DNA from: Candidatus Omnitrophota bacterium
GTDB lineage: Bacteria; Verrucomicrobiota; Verrucomicrobiia; Limisphaerales; UBA1319
Assembly (NCBI GenBank): GCA_023473405.1
Contig: JAMCZD010000008.1
Coordinates: 1-7,928 of the forward strand
Direction: 5' to 3'
Length of the DNA: 7,928 nucleotides
The notes beneath the pieces are model-generated. The model did no database searches. It saw only the letters and a list, made by a program, of their open reading frames with translations, and was not told the origin of the DNA. Within the stretch, counting starts at the first letter, position 1. The number at the start of each line of letters is the position of its first letter. The position numbers and the translations under genes were made by a program. Below are positions 1 through 7,039 of this stretch, one piece after another.

Positions 1-610
1 GGGGATTTGCGGTGCTCCTTGCACACCGCTCACCCGCTTTAAGCCGGACGACTCCGCCGAGTTGCACGGCGGAGCGTTTCCCGTTCGCCCGGATTCCCGG
101 GCCTGTGTTGGGTCTCGATGAGATAGAAACTGGAGATTACTCTTGGTTGGTGGCCAAGGATTACTTCCAGAAGCCTCTCTCGAACGTGGCGAGCCACTCT
201 CGCGGCACCACGCTCTACGGGACACGGGCATGACGGTTGGTGAGAGCCGCCCCCTTAGCCGGGTGGTAAGACCGGTTTGGCGGGTGCCAGTGCCCATCGC
301 AATGACGTCAAAGAACGCGTTGGCATTCCCGTGACGTTGTTGGGAGCCAAAACCCCCTGGGGTCGGTTTTATAACAGGTTTTTAGGCTGGCTGATAGAGT
401 GAATTGGCCATGCGCGACAGCATTTTAATCGAAGTCGCCTCTGTTCCATTGACCTATGTCCTTGGCCGAGAGCCTATGAACCTTCGCTCGCTTTTGGAAC
501 TGGACTTAAACACATATCTTTATGCTTGCCAGTCAGAATTGACAACTGATACTGATTACACATGAACGGGCCTCGAACAATGAAGTGCCTGAAAGGGGAA
601 AGGTCATCCC
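1..610. other. No convincing gene; left-edge stretch
   Basis: I see no gene I can support here. Plus frame 3 is open from the left edge to a stop at 231-233 and could be the tail of a protein beginning outside the window, but the residues (for example LDEIETGDYSWLVAKDYF) match no family I recognise. A second short frame at 230-334 overlaps it and looks no better. At 352-363 there is a small GC-rich hairpin (ACCC/GGGT arms around CCTG), flanked by AAAACC and GGTTTT that can pair as an outer stem. This might be a weak terminator for anything transcribed from the left. The rest, up to the start at 611, is most simply upstream region of the Hcp-like gene; no promoter with good spacing stands out. 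Confidence 0.5.
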
Positions 611-1255
611 ATGAATTGCATCTCCCGCATTGGTTGGTTATTCAAATGTTTCCTGCTTTTGGCAGTAGGAATAGTCACAATTGCCCCGGTCCCGTGTAAT
701 CTGAAGATCGACGAGTACCCAGGCAGCAGCACAAAAGAGGGGCGCGAGGGGACCAGCGACGTTTTCGCCGTCGATCATGAACTTGTCCAGCCGTATGATC
801 CGGCGACCGGGGAGGCCAGTGGAGTCCGCCAACATCGGCCCCTGACGGTTCTCAAGGAGATAGACAAGGCGAGCCCGGGCCTTCACAAAGCGCTTGCAAC
901 CGGGCAAATATTGAAGGAGGCAGTCCTCGATTTCTACCGGATCGATCCCGCGAGTCGTCAGGAGGCGAAGTACTACACGATTACCATGAAAGAGGTTCGA
1001 ATCGTCGGGATCAAGACGATGATGCCGACTTCATTTCTACCGGAAAACGAATCCTACCGGCACATGGAGGAGGTTCGCATGGTCTACCGAACCATCGAAT
1101 GGAACTGGCGTCCGGATAATATCGTTGAAATGGATACATGGCCCGCCGTCAGAGCCGCCAGCGAGGGTGCTATGTCGTCTACGAACAACGGTGCGGCGCA
1201 GGCAGTTGGACGCCGTTCGGTCAAGCCCGCGAACGCAACGTCCACGGATCGATAA
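611..1255 (+). CDS. Hcp-like (type VI secretion tube fold) protein with N-terminal signal-like segment
   Basis: Residues about 29-168 follow the Hcp family pattern in order: LKIDEYPGSS opening strand, DHELVQPYDPATGEASG loop, IDKASPGLHKALATGQILKE helix region, VLDFYRID strand, YYTITMKEVRIVGI, then MEEVRMVYRTIEWNW. Classical Hcp forms hexameric rings stacked as the T6SS tube and is a cytosolic protein exported by the machine itself. Here residues 1-28 add a basic start (MNCISRIGWLFK) and a hydrophobic run (CFLLLAVGIVTIA) that looks like a Sec signal or membrane anchor. No other start codon lies between this segment and the Hcp core except a TTG inside the hydrophobic run, so the extension appears genuine. 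AAAGG at 599-603 gives a 7-nt spacing to the ATG. A Ser/Ala/Asn-rich tail of about 45 residues follows the core. No sheath, baseplate or VgrG gene is in the window, so a role in a working T6SS is not shown. The downstream exported protein may share its transcript. Confidence 0.85.
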   Translation: MNCISRIGWLFKCFLLLAVGIVTIAPVPCNLKIDEYPGSSTKEGREGTSDVFAVDHELVQPYDPATGEASGVRQHRPLTVLKEIDKASPGLHKALATGQILKEAVLDFYRIDPASRQEAKYYTITMKEVRIVGIKTMMPTSFLPENESYRHMEEVRMVYRTIEWNWRPDNIVEMDTWPAVRAASEGAMSSTNNGAAQAVGRRSVKPANATSTDR

Positions 1256-1380
1256 CGTATGAGGAACTCCCTTGCAAACTTCATGGGCATCCCGATGCCG
1301 CACCGGAGTGGGGCCGATCCGGGGCCGCAGGGTCAACTCACGCGGACCACCGCGCTACCAAATAGGAGCAAGGAACGGGT

Positions 1381-1989
1381 ATGCGCTTTTGCCCGAAAGA
1401 CGTTCTGAAGTCATCCCGGTGGTTGCTCCTGGGAGGCGCGGTCCTGCTCGGCCTTGTGGTCCTCTCACGGGCGGAGACCAACGAGGTGCGCTACGTCGAA
1501 GTCCAGTCCCTCCTCGGTCAGGTTCACGATACGGCGATCGACGCTGATGACACTGAAACGTTCGGGCTGAGTATACCTCGCGGCACCGCCTTGCCACGGA
1601 GGATGTATCCCGTTCGGAATCTCGGGGTGCCGATGGTCCAGAAACTCAATCAACCGCGTTATAAGGCGGTGTTGCTTCGCCGTCCCAAGTGGAGCCACAC
1701 CGAGTATTTGGAGCCTGATTCCGAAGTCGTCCCAATAACGCCGCCGGTGTCAACTCCCCCGATCATCTCGGCGGTTATCGGGACAGGGAGGACGAATCAA
1801 ACAATCACGATCTTCTGGCCAGCGTCGGCGGCGGACTGGCGTGTGGAATCGATTCCGGCCCTTGTTGAAGGCGACCTTTTCTGGACTCCTGTTCCACCAT
1901 CCCTCTACCAGACCAACGATGACAGCTTGTTCTACGTCGAGCCTGTATCGTCTTATGGCAGCAAATTCTTCCGTCTGCATAAGCCTTAG
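1381..1989 (+). CDS. Exported protein with C-terminal FFRL-type domain
   Basis: This is a 202-residue protein of unknown function. Residues 1-31 form a signal peptide: basic start with K7, K10 and R13, hydrophobic core WLLLGGAVLLGLVVL, and a probable cut after SRA (A31). Residues about 32-120 match nothing I recognise. Residues about 126-202 form a domain also present at the end of the large secreted hydrolase in this window: TITIFWP, a W-R-V-E strand, WTPVP, YQTN, and a closing KFFRLHKP. I associate this tail with secreted proteins of Verrucomicrobiota, where it recurs on unrelated proteins; a surface-attachment or beta-sandwich accessory role is inference. The ATG has an AAGGAA at 1370-1375 at 5-nt spacing. 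The gene lies 125 bp after the Hcp-like gene on the same strand, so the two may be co-transcribed, although the gap is wide for tight coupling. Confidence 0.8.
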   Translation: MRFCPKDVLKSSRWLLLGGAVLLGLVVLSRAETNEVRYVEVQSLLGQVHDTAIDADDTETFGLSIPRGTALPRRMYPVRNLGVPMVQKLNQPRYKAVLLRRPKWSHTEYLEPDSEVVPITPPVSTPPIISAVIGTGRTNQTITIFWPASAADWRVESIPALVEGDLFWTPVPPSLYQTNDDSLFYVEPVSSYGSKFFRLHKP

Positions 1990-2185
1990 CGAGGCAGAGC
2001 CTCAGACCGGTTCTCCGATTAGGCATGGAATGATCCATGAGGAAGGGAGCCATTGATCATTGAGAATTGGTGCGCTCGGTCATTGGTCATTGAATTCAGA
2101 GGAAAGGGAGACATGTAATTTCCGGCACACCACACTAGTCGGGTCTGGAGATGAAGCAATTGCGGGGAACCCAATTTGAATTGAT
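1990..2185. other. Convergent intergenic gap with small hairpins and a direct repeat
   Basis: This gap separates the end of the plus-strand exported protein from the end of the minus-strand hydrolase. Immediately after the stop, GAGGC (1991-1995) pairs with GCCTC (1999-2003), and further on CATGGA (2024-2029) pairs with TCCATG (2034-2039) across ATGA. Neither is followed by a T run, so intrinsic termination is not established. An imperfect 13-bp direct repeat, CATTGATCATTGA (2051-2063) and CATTGGTCATTGA (2081-2093), has a 30-bp period. Confidence 0.4.
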
Positions 2186-5100
2186 TCACTGTTGGCGCAG
2201 ACGAAAGAACTGAACCTCCTTGGGAAGCGTAATCGAGAGGTAATAAACCGCGGTGTTACTCTGATATTGGCTGGCCGGGATCATGGTCCACGAACCGATT
2301 GAGCCGTGGAGCGCGGGTGTTTGCTCAAGAACAAACCCGTTGGCACTCAGTGGCCAAGAGATGGTAATATTGTTGCCCTCCTGGTTGCTCGCAAGCCGGG
2401 GCGAGATCGAAGCATTGAATTCCACCGGCCCAATGTCCGGCGCCAGTCCGCTGACCCGTGGGCGACCATAGAAATCAAAGACCGGCAGAAGCACGCCCGT
2501 GGTAATGCCCGCATCGATGCAAGGCGAACCTTCAGAAGGGGTAAAATCGTCTCCGCCCGGATTGGCGAGGCCGGGAGGACTTGACAGATTGCCAAACGAT
2601 CCGTCCAGGAGGTTTAACTCATCTACGTTGGCGACATCGGGAAGGCCGCCGGTGAAAAGGGCGTATGCCTCTGGCATGTCATAAAGGCAGGCGCGCGAGA
2701 AAAAATGGGTGGTTTCGAGGTAAAACGGGTTGGCCAAGTCGGAAAAGATGGAATTGACCAACTGATACTGGATGACGCCGGGGGCGTTGGTGCAACCGCT
2801 GACTTGGGTATCCCGGTTCGTGCAATTGAGCGTAGCCGTGTAGCCGTTAGTCTTGGAAATGATCGCCGAATGCACGATCCGGAATGGACCGCCGGCCTGG
2901 ACGACCAACGCCCCGTCATCGATCCAGGTCGAGCCGTAGATGATAGAATTGATCAACTCGCCGTTGCGCCAGAGTTTCACGGCGTTCCGGACGCTGGCTT
3001 TGACCAGGCAATTGACCACGGAAACGTCATAGCACTTGGTGTCGATCCCATCGTTCTCGATGTTCTCCAGGGTGCAGTTGTCGATAAGGATTTTGTAACT
3101 GTTTACGATGCCGACGCCATCGGTTCCATTGCTGTCGGTGAAATCGCGGGGCAGGTTGTGCAGATCGAACCGGCTAATGCGCAGGCCTTTGACATTGGCA
3201 TCGTTTTCATCGCCGATATTGATGCCCAGGTCCACGTCCAGGACCCAAACATTGGAAACGATCAGGTTTTCGATTTGGTAGTGAGCCATTTGAGGCTCAT
3301 CAAAGATGACTTTACCTTCCCCGTAGACATCGTTGTCGAGCGGTTCGGTGTCCAGAAAAGACCGGAACGAATTGGTATCGCCGTCGCGGTGCCTGAAATC
3401 GCGTGCCACGATGTTCTTGAGGGTCACATTACGAAGCGGGGCGTCTTGGTTCGAAGCCCAGGGAGCGCCGAGGTGGAAGATGACTTCCCAGCCTTCGAAT
3501 AGCAGGTTGTCAAAGGTGATGTTCGAGTAGGGGCCAACCACAAAGAAGGCATATTCGGTAAACCAGTCGGTTGGGTAGCCGGGCCAGGAGGGAGGCCGAA
3601 TCGTGGCCACCTCGTTAGGGTAGGCGGTGATGTAGAGGTTGCCGCGCCGTATTTGGGAATCAAGCAACAGGTCTTTGTAATCATGAACGCCGCCGCGCAG
3701 GTAAATGGTGAAAGGGGTTTCGGCATGCGCATTGGCGTAGTCGATGGCCGTTTCCAAATGCTCGAATGGCTGGAGCAAGGTTCCCGGGTTCGAGTCACTG
3801 CCGCCTTGCTCGCCAAGGGCCACGTACAACGCATTGGTTGGCGGTGAAAAATCGTCTTCCGGGATATCCCCATGGGTTAGAAAAGTCGAGGCCGCCAGGA
3901 TGTCGGTCAAGGGTGGTATGGACCGTTGAATTTTCGGGAAGCTGATGGGAATGACCTTGATAGTGACCGTGTCACTGTCTGACCCGCCAAGGTCATCCTG
4001 CACCGTCAAGGTCACCAGGTTGGTGCCAACGGGCACTTTCGCCGTGGCAACCGCGCCGTTGGCAAGCGGTTGGCCCTGAAGCGTCCAGAGGTAGTTGGTG
4101 ATTGTGCCCGGGGGTTCAGTGGGGCCGGTCGAAAATGAACCATTGAGGGTGACCCACGCCCAGCCGTTGGTCGCGGCGTCCATGACCGTTTGGTCAACGC
4201 CGGCGTCGGCCACACATTCACCGGGCAGGACCACCGCTTTGGGCAGATACCAATTGGTTGGTCTTGTCCACCCGGGCAGAGGCGGCAACCGGCGATTAAC
4301 GTATGGGGGATGAGCGGCCTCCCATCCCTTGATCTGTTGCCAGATATTCGGCACCACATCGGACTTGCCCCACTCCTCTTCGTCGGGGAAAGCCAGGTTG
4401 GTGTGAAGGATGCAGAAGAATTCCTCGTGCACCCTTCCTTGTGCCTCAACAAGCTGCCACCAATTGGTTTGCGGCGCCGCTGCCGTGAGCCGTCGCGAAA
4501 CCTCGATCGGCACGGTATCGTCAGCGGTGCCGTGCATGATCATCACGAACTTGTCGTTGAAATGGCCGTTCCGCACCGCATCAAGGATGAGGTCGGAGCC
4601 GTCCTGGACGTATTCGCGAAACCACAAGGCGGGGCAGGATGGGGTCGTGACCCCGACGTAATCGCTGGGAAGATAAACCATGAACCGCAAGGCGCTGTAA
4701 CCGCCCATGCTGGCGCCGAAGCTGGCCACGTAATTGATGTTAAACAGGTAGCAAAGCTGGCTCAGCAATTCGAGCATATCCGCCGGAATGGCCGAGGCGA
4801 GGGCGGGAGGAAGGTTGGTGTTATCACCGAACGAGGCATCGCCGATACCCCGTTCATTGCAGCCGATATAGATCACCTGGTTTGAATCACACAGGTTGTA
4901 GGCGAAGTTGGGATGGCTGATTGTGGTTCCGGACCCATACCAGGGCTTGAACTTGAACCAGACCGGGTAGGTTTTGCGCCGGTCAAAGTTGTAAGGGAAG
5001 GAAAGGCAGAAGAAGTCCTTCGCCCCGTCGCGGTTGCTGGTGTAGAGGACCCGGTAAGGACGTTCGCATGCGTTGGTGCTGGGATAGCGTCCCGAGGGAT

Positions 5101-5224
5101 AAACCTGGTCGTAACCGGCGTAGGTATCCGCCCACGAGTGCGGTGGCGCTCCAATAGCAAGGGTGATCAGCGTCCCGAGCAGGACGCCAAATGAATGGGG
5201 CAAGAACCGCTTGATCCTTGGCAT
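2186..5224 (-). CDS. Large secreted alpha/beta-hydrolase with PKD, beta-helix and FFRL C-terminal domain
   Basis: I place the start at the ATG at 5222-5224, giving 1012 residues, because it is followed by a clear signal peptide (MPRIKRFLPHSF, hydrophobic core VLLGTLITLAIG, cut near SWA32). The frame stays open 62 codons further upstream, but those residues look non-secretory. Residues about 55-310 are an alpha/beta-hydrolase of the esterase/PHB-depolymerase-like kind: nucleophile elbow G170-A-S172-M-G-G, acid in HGTADDTVP (D235 or D236), histidine in GRVHEE (H266). Residues about 338-425 are a PKD domain (ADAGVDQTV start, YLWTLQG, VTLTVQDDLGGSDSDTV end). Residues about 465-860 form a right-handed beta-helix of the pectate-lyase-like type, beginning YVALGEQGGSDSNPGT and PFTIYLRGG. 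At about 899-935, SPCIDAG through RPRVSGLAPDIGPVEF closes the helix. The last 70 residues are the FFRL domain. The likely role is binding and cutting an extracellular polymer or ester, such as plant or algal polysaccharide, by inference. The RBS is poor (GAAAGAAAAA). The gene appears monocistronic. Confidence 0.88.
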   Translation of the reverse strand: MPRIKRFLPHSFGVLLGTLITLAIGAPPHSWADTYAGYDQVYPSGRYPSTNACERPYRVLYTSNRDGAKDFFCLSFPYNFDRRKTYPVWFKFKPWYGSGTTISHPNFAYNLCDSNQVIYIGCNERGIGDASFGDNTNLPPALASAIPADMLELLSQLCYLFNINYVASFGASMGGYSALRFMVYLPSDYVGVTTPSCPALWFREYVQDGSDLILDAVRNGHFNDKFVMIMHGTADDTVPIEVSRRLTAAAPQTNWWQLVEAQGRVHEEFFCILHTNLAFPDEEEWGKSDVVPNIWQQIKGWEAAHPPYVNRRLPPLPGWTRPTNWYLPKAVVLPGECVADAGVDQTVMDAATNGWAWVTLNGSFSTGPTEPPGTITNYLWTLQGQPLANGAVATAKVPVGTNLVTLTVQDDLGGSDSDTVTIKVIPISFPKIQRSIPPLTDILAASTFLTHGDIPEDDFSPPTNALYVALGEQGGSDSNPGTLLQPFEHLETAIDYANAHAETPFTIYLRGGVHDYKDLLLDSQIRRGNLYITAYPNEVATIRPPSWPGYPTDWFTEYAFFVVGPYSNITFDNLLFEGWEVIFHLGAPWASNQDAPLRNVTLKNIVARDFRHRDGDTNSFRSFLDTEPLDNDVYGEGKVIFDEPQMAHYQIENLIVSNVWVLDVDLGINIGDENDANVKGLRISRFDLHNLPRDFTDSNGTDGVGIVNSYKILIDNCTLENIENDGIDTKCYDVSVVNCLVKASVRNAVKLWRNGELINSIIYGSTWIDDGALVVQAGGPFRIVHSAIISKTNGYTATLNCTNRDTQVSGCTNAPGVIQYQLVNSIFSDLANPFYLETTHFFSRACLYDMPEAYALFTGGLPDVANVDELNLLDGSFGNLSSPPGLANPGGDDFTPSEGSPCIDAGITTGVLLPVFDFYGRPRVSGLAPDIGPVEFNASISPRLASNQEGNNITISWPLSANGFVLEQTPALHGSIGSWTMIPASQYQSNTAVYYLSITLPKEVQFFRLRQQ

Positions 5225-5999
5225 ATGGATTTTTCTTTCAGATTCGATCTGCGTTTGGTTTCTTCGTTCTGGGGACGGGCCTGGGAGACGAAAGTAATGA
5301 GGACGATTGATGATCTTCCCAAGCCAGAATCCTCCTTTCCTTCCGTTTCGCTTGAAGCGGATGGCCCACAAGAGAACCGAACGGCACCGCAATGAAAGCA
5401 AGGCGGTCACTGGGATATCTATTCAACAGGCCGTGTTTGAGGAGCATCCTGCCGTCCGCAATCTTCTCAAGTCAAGGCAAAAGAGGATACCACCAGGACC
5501 AAAGCCTCAAATCAACCGCCAACACATCCCAGCCGATCTTATAAAGCTTGAGCCCTGGTGCCCACGCAGCCATTCCCCATTGCAAAGGCCAAAAATCCTG
5601 GATACCGCCAAAACCGGATCGCTATGAACTATGAATAAGATAGTCCATACAAAACTTGGTTCTCATGCGGTGGTTTTGACATCGTTCTAATATGTTCCGG
5701 CTCTCTCTGTTTTTGCTAGGGACCGTTAGTTCAAATTCGTCTGGTTTCACATCCCCCTGCTCCTTGATTATTCACATTCCCCCACCAACCCGATTGCGCA
5801 TCATTAGACCTTTGTGTCGCTTTAACTGGTCCGGGTCGCGCCCGATCAATCATGCGAGCGTGTCAGCGTGTGCGGATTTATTCGTTTGAGCCAGATTTAG
5901 TGTAATATGATCCGAATATGTTCCCCACCGCCATTGACTGGAATGGGGAACTGCACCAGGACTTACCCGCGCGGGCACCGGGCACAGAAGTTACGGAGT
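5225..5999. other. Long region without a convincing gene
   Basis: This stretch lies between the 5' end of the secreted hydrolase gene and the 3' end of the partition operon. Several short open frames on both strands cross it, including the upstream extension of the hydrolase frame (5225-5410) and a plus-strand frame at 5692-5889, but none has a family signature, a good ribosome-binding site or a convincing start. It presumably holds the hydrolase promoter (read leftward) near 5225-5450 and the end of the par transcript near 5900-5999. Three copies of a WAATATGWTCCS-like word occur at 5688-5699, 5903-5914 and 5914-5925. Confidence 0.5.
5920..5951. repeat. Inverted repeat 3' of the partition operon
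   Basis: Perfect 8-bp arms GTTCCCCA (5920-5927) and TGGGGAAC (5944-5951) enclose 16 nt, within which CCA and TGG can pair further around TTGAC. It starts about 48 nt past the stop of the leftward parA-parB-like transcript and could cap its 3' end. No T run follows on that strand, so it is not a standard intrinsic terminator; a protein-binding operator is the alternative. A 10-bp palindrome, CCCGCGCGGG (5966-5975), lies between it and the stop codon. Confidence 0.5.
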
Positions 6000-6416
6000 T
6001 CAATACCCATGTTGTTTGAGCCACAAGGCAAGGGCCTCGGCGACGATGTCCTGCTGGCTAAAGGGTTTTTGGTGCAGCAATTTGCGCTCGGCCGAGGCGC
6101 GGGTGAGCCTGGCGGTCAGGCTGGCCGGCAACCGAAAGGTGACCGACACAATGGCCCGAATCACGGAGAAGGATTCCGAGGAGGCTTCGGTGAGCATGCT
6201 GATGGGATGAGAAAACAGACCGGCTGGATTCGTCGTTGGGGTGTTGATGTGCGTTGGTGCCAGACTTTCGCGGTCTGTTTCAGGTGGAGGAACGGTGGTT
6301 GAAACCGGCATCGGCTTGGGGGTGTCACCCTGCAAAAAGTCGAGGGCTTCCCGGCTCAGGTCAGCCGTTCGCAACGCTTCCTGCATCGTCCTTCGGTTCT
6401 GGTCGGAATAATCCAT
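6000..6416 (-). CDS. ParB-like partition partner with C-terminal ribbon-helix-helix domain
   Basis: The protein has 138 residues. The start is the ATG at 6414-6416, chosen because AAGGGG (6424-6429) sits 7 nt upstream; the frame is open further but lacks such a site. Residues 1-31 (MDYSDQNRRTMQEALRTADL...) are probably a short helical or flexible arm, 32-70 are a Pro/Thr-rich linker, and 90-138 fit a ribbon-helix-helix fold: strand VSVTFRLP, helix A SLTARLTRASAERKL, helix B SQQDIVAEALALWLKQ. Small RHH proteins of this kind (ParG, omega, ParR) bind repeated operator/centromere sites as dimers of dimers, and their N-terminal arms stimulate the ATPase of ParA, often through an arginine; R8 or R9 could serve here (inference). 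The gene overlaps parA by 56 nt, which implies translational coupling and fixes its role as parA's partner. It is not homologous to the HTH-type ParB/Spo0J. Confidence 0.8.
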   Translation of the reverse strand: MDYSDQNRRTMQEALRTADLSREALDFLQGDTPKPMPVSTTVPPPETDRESLAPTHINTPTTNPAGLFSHPISMLTEASSESFSVIRAIVSVTFRLPASLTARLTRASAERKLLHQKPFSQQDIVAEALALWLKQHGY

Positions 6417-7020
6417 GGAATAACCCCTTGATTTCACTGGCGGCGGCTTCACCCCGTGGTCCCAACCGCCAGACAACCGTCCCCTGGCCGGCGGCATCGG
6501 CATAGGCCTGACGCAACCGCAAGCCATCCGTGCAGGGCACTTCCAACGATCGGGCGCTTTCCAATAGTTCGCGGCTCAAACGGTATTGGACCTGGAGCTT
6601 GTTGGGCACCAGGGCCGCCTGGGGCGGTCCATGTCGGATCGCCTGGGCCTGGCGGACGACCCGGATGGCTTCGTGGGCGGCGCGCAAGTCGAGCACCGAG
6701 GGACCACAGGGCAACAGGGCCAGATCGCTTACCAGCAGGATCGCCCGCGTCACTTCCGATAACCCGGCCGGGCCATCGACCACCACCTGCTTGAAATCCC
6801 GTTGCAGTCCGGGCATCCGATCCAGAATGTCATCCGGGCTTTGGAGCCGAAAGATTGCTGCCTGTGGCAAGGCTTCGTGAAGCCAGATCGAGGAGGCACC
6901 CTGCGCATCGGCATCGACCAGGGTCACCTTGGCGCCTTGCTCCTGCCACCAGACGGCCAGGTGAACGGCGAGTGTCGACTTACCCACCCCGCCTTTGGAG
7001 TTGGCCAACGCGATAATCAT
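6361..7020 (-). CDS. parA: ParA-family partition ATPase
   Basis: This 219-residue protein has the full deviant Walker A motif KGGVGKST at residues 9-16 (signature K9, catalytic K14), the Walker A' strand with VDADAQGAS (D36 and D38), and a Walker B-like VVVDGPAGLSE around D82. It begins almost directly with the P-loop strand (MIIALANSKGG), so it lacks the N-terminal DNA-binding domain of type Ia ParA proteins and fits the short type Ib class. Type Ib proteins partner with small RHH proteins, and the overlapping downstream gene encodes one. ParA-ATP dimers coat the nucleoid and position plasmid copies through cycles of partner-stimulated hydrolysis. The purine-rich GGGGAGGGT ends right at the ATG, so the ribosome-binding spacing is short (about 3 nt) and expression may be low. 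Upstream lies a cluster of short repeats that probably serve as operator and centromere, as is usual where the RHH partner represses its own operon. Confidence 0.92.
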   Translation of the reverse strand: MIIALANSKGGVGKSTLAVHLAVWWQEQGAKVTLVDADAQGASSIWLHEALPQAAIFRLQSPDDILDRMPGLQRDFKQVVVDGPAGLSEVTRAILLVSDLALLPCGPSVLDLRAAHEAIRVVRQAQAIRHGPPQAALVPNKLQVQYRLSRELLESARSLEVPCTDGLRLRQAYADAAGQGTVVWRLGPRGEAAASEIKGLFHGLFRPEPKDDAGSVANG

Positions 7021-7039
7021 ACCCTCCCCGCAATAAGGA

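Noticed and set aside
240..290. Possible group II intron domain V: GAGAGCCG ... CCGGTTT with a hairpin CCGCCC/GGGTGG.
   Set aside because: The pairing does not follow the domain V layout (no proper lower stem, two-base bulge or GNRA loop), and no reverse transcriptase is present.
539..567. TTGACA at 539-544 as a -35 box for the Hcp-like gene.
   Set aside because: At 17-nt spacing the -10 position reads ATGAAC, a poor match to TATAAT; not enough to call a promoter.
1259..1408. A 49-codon frame starting at ATG 1259, between the Hcp-like gene and the next gene.
   Set aside because: It has no ribosome-binding site, overlaps the better-supported start at 1381, and shows no recognisable motif.
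2705..3502. A 265-codon plus-strand frame opposite the hydrolase gene.
   Set aside because: It is antisense to the beta-helix region, has no family signature, and the minus strand carries a clear multidomain protein; it is a shadow.
4190..4885. A 231-codon plus-strand frame opposite the esterase domain.
   Set aside because: It lies antisense to a domain with a visible catalytic triad and has no motif of its own.
5676..5693. TTGACA followed by TAATAT as a promoter.
   Set aside because: The spacer is only 6 nt, far from the 16-18 nt a sigma-70 promoter needs.
5692..5889. A 65-codon plus-strand frame with a hydrophobic start (MFRLSLFLLG).
   Set aside because: It has no ribosome-binding site, an irregular composition after residue 15, and no known motif; it is more likely chance in the spacer.
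6417..6527. An N-terminal extension of the RHH protein up to the ATG at 6527.
   Set aside because: The extra 37 residues lie wholly inside parA in another frame, and a good AAGGGG site supports the start at 6416 instead.
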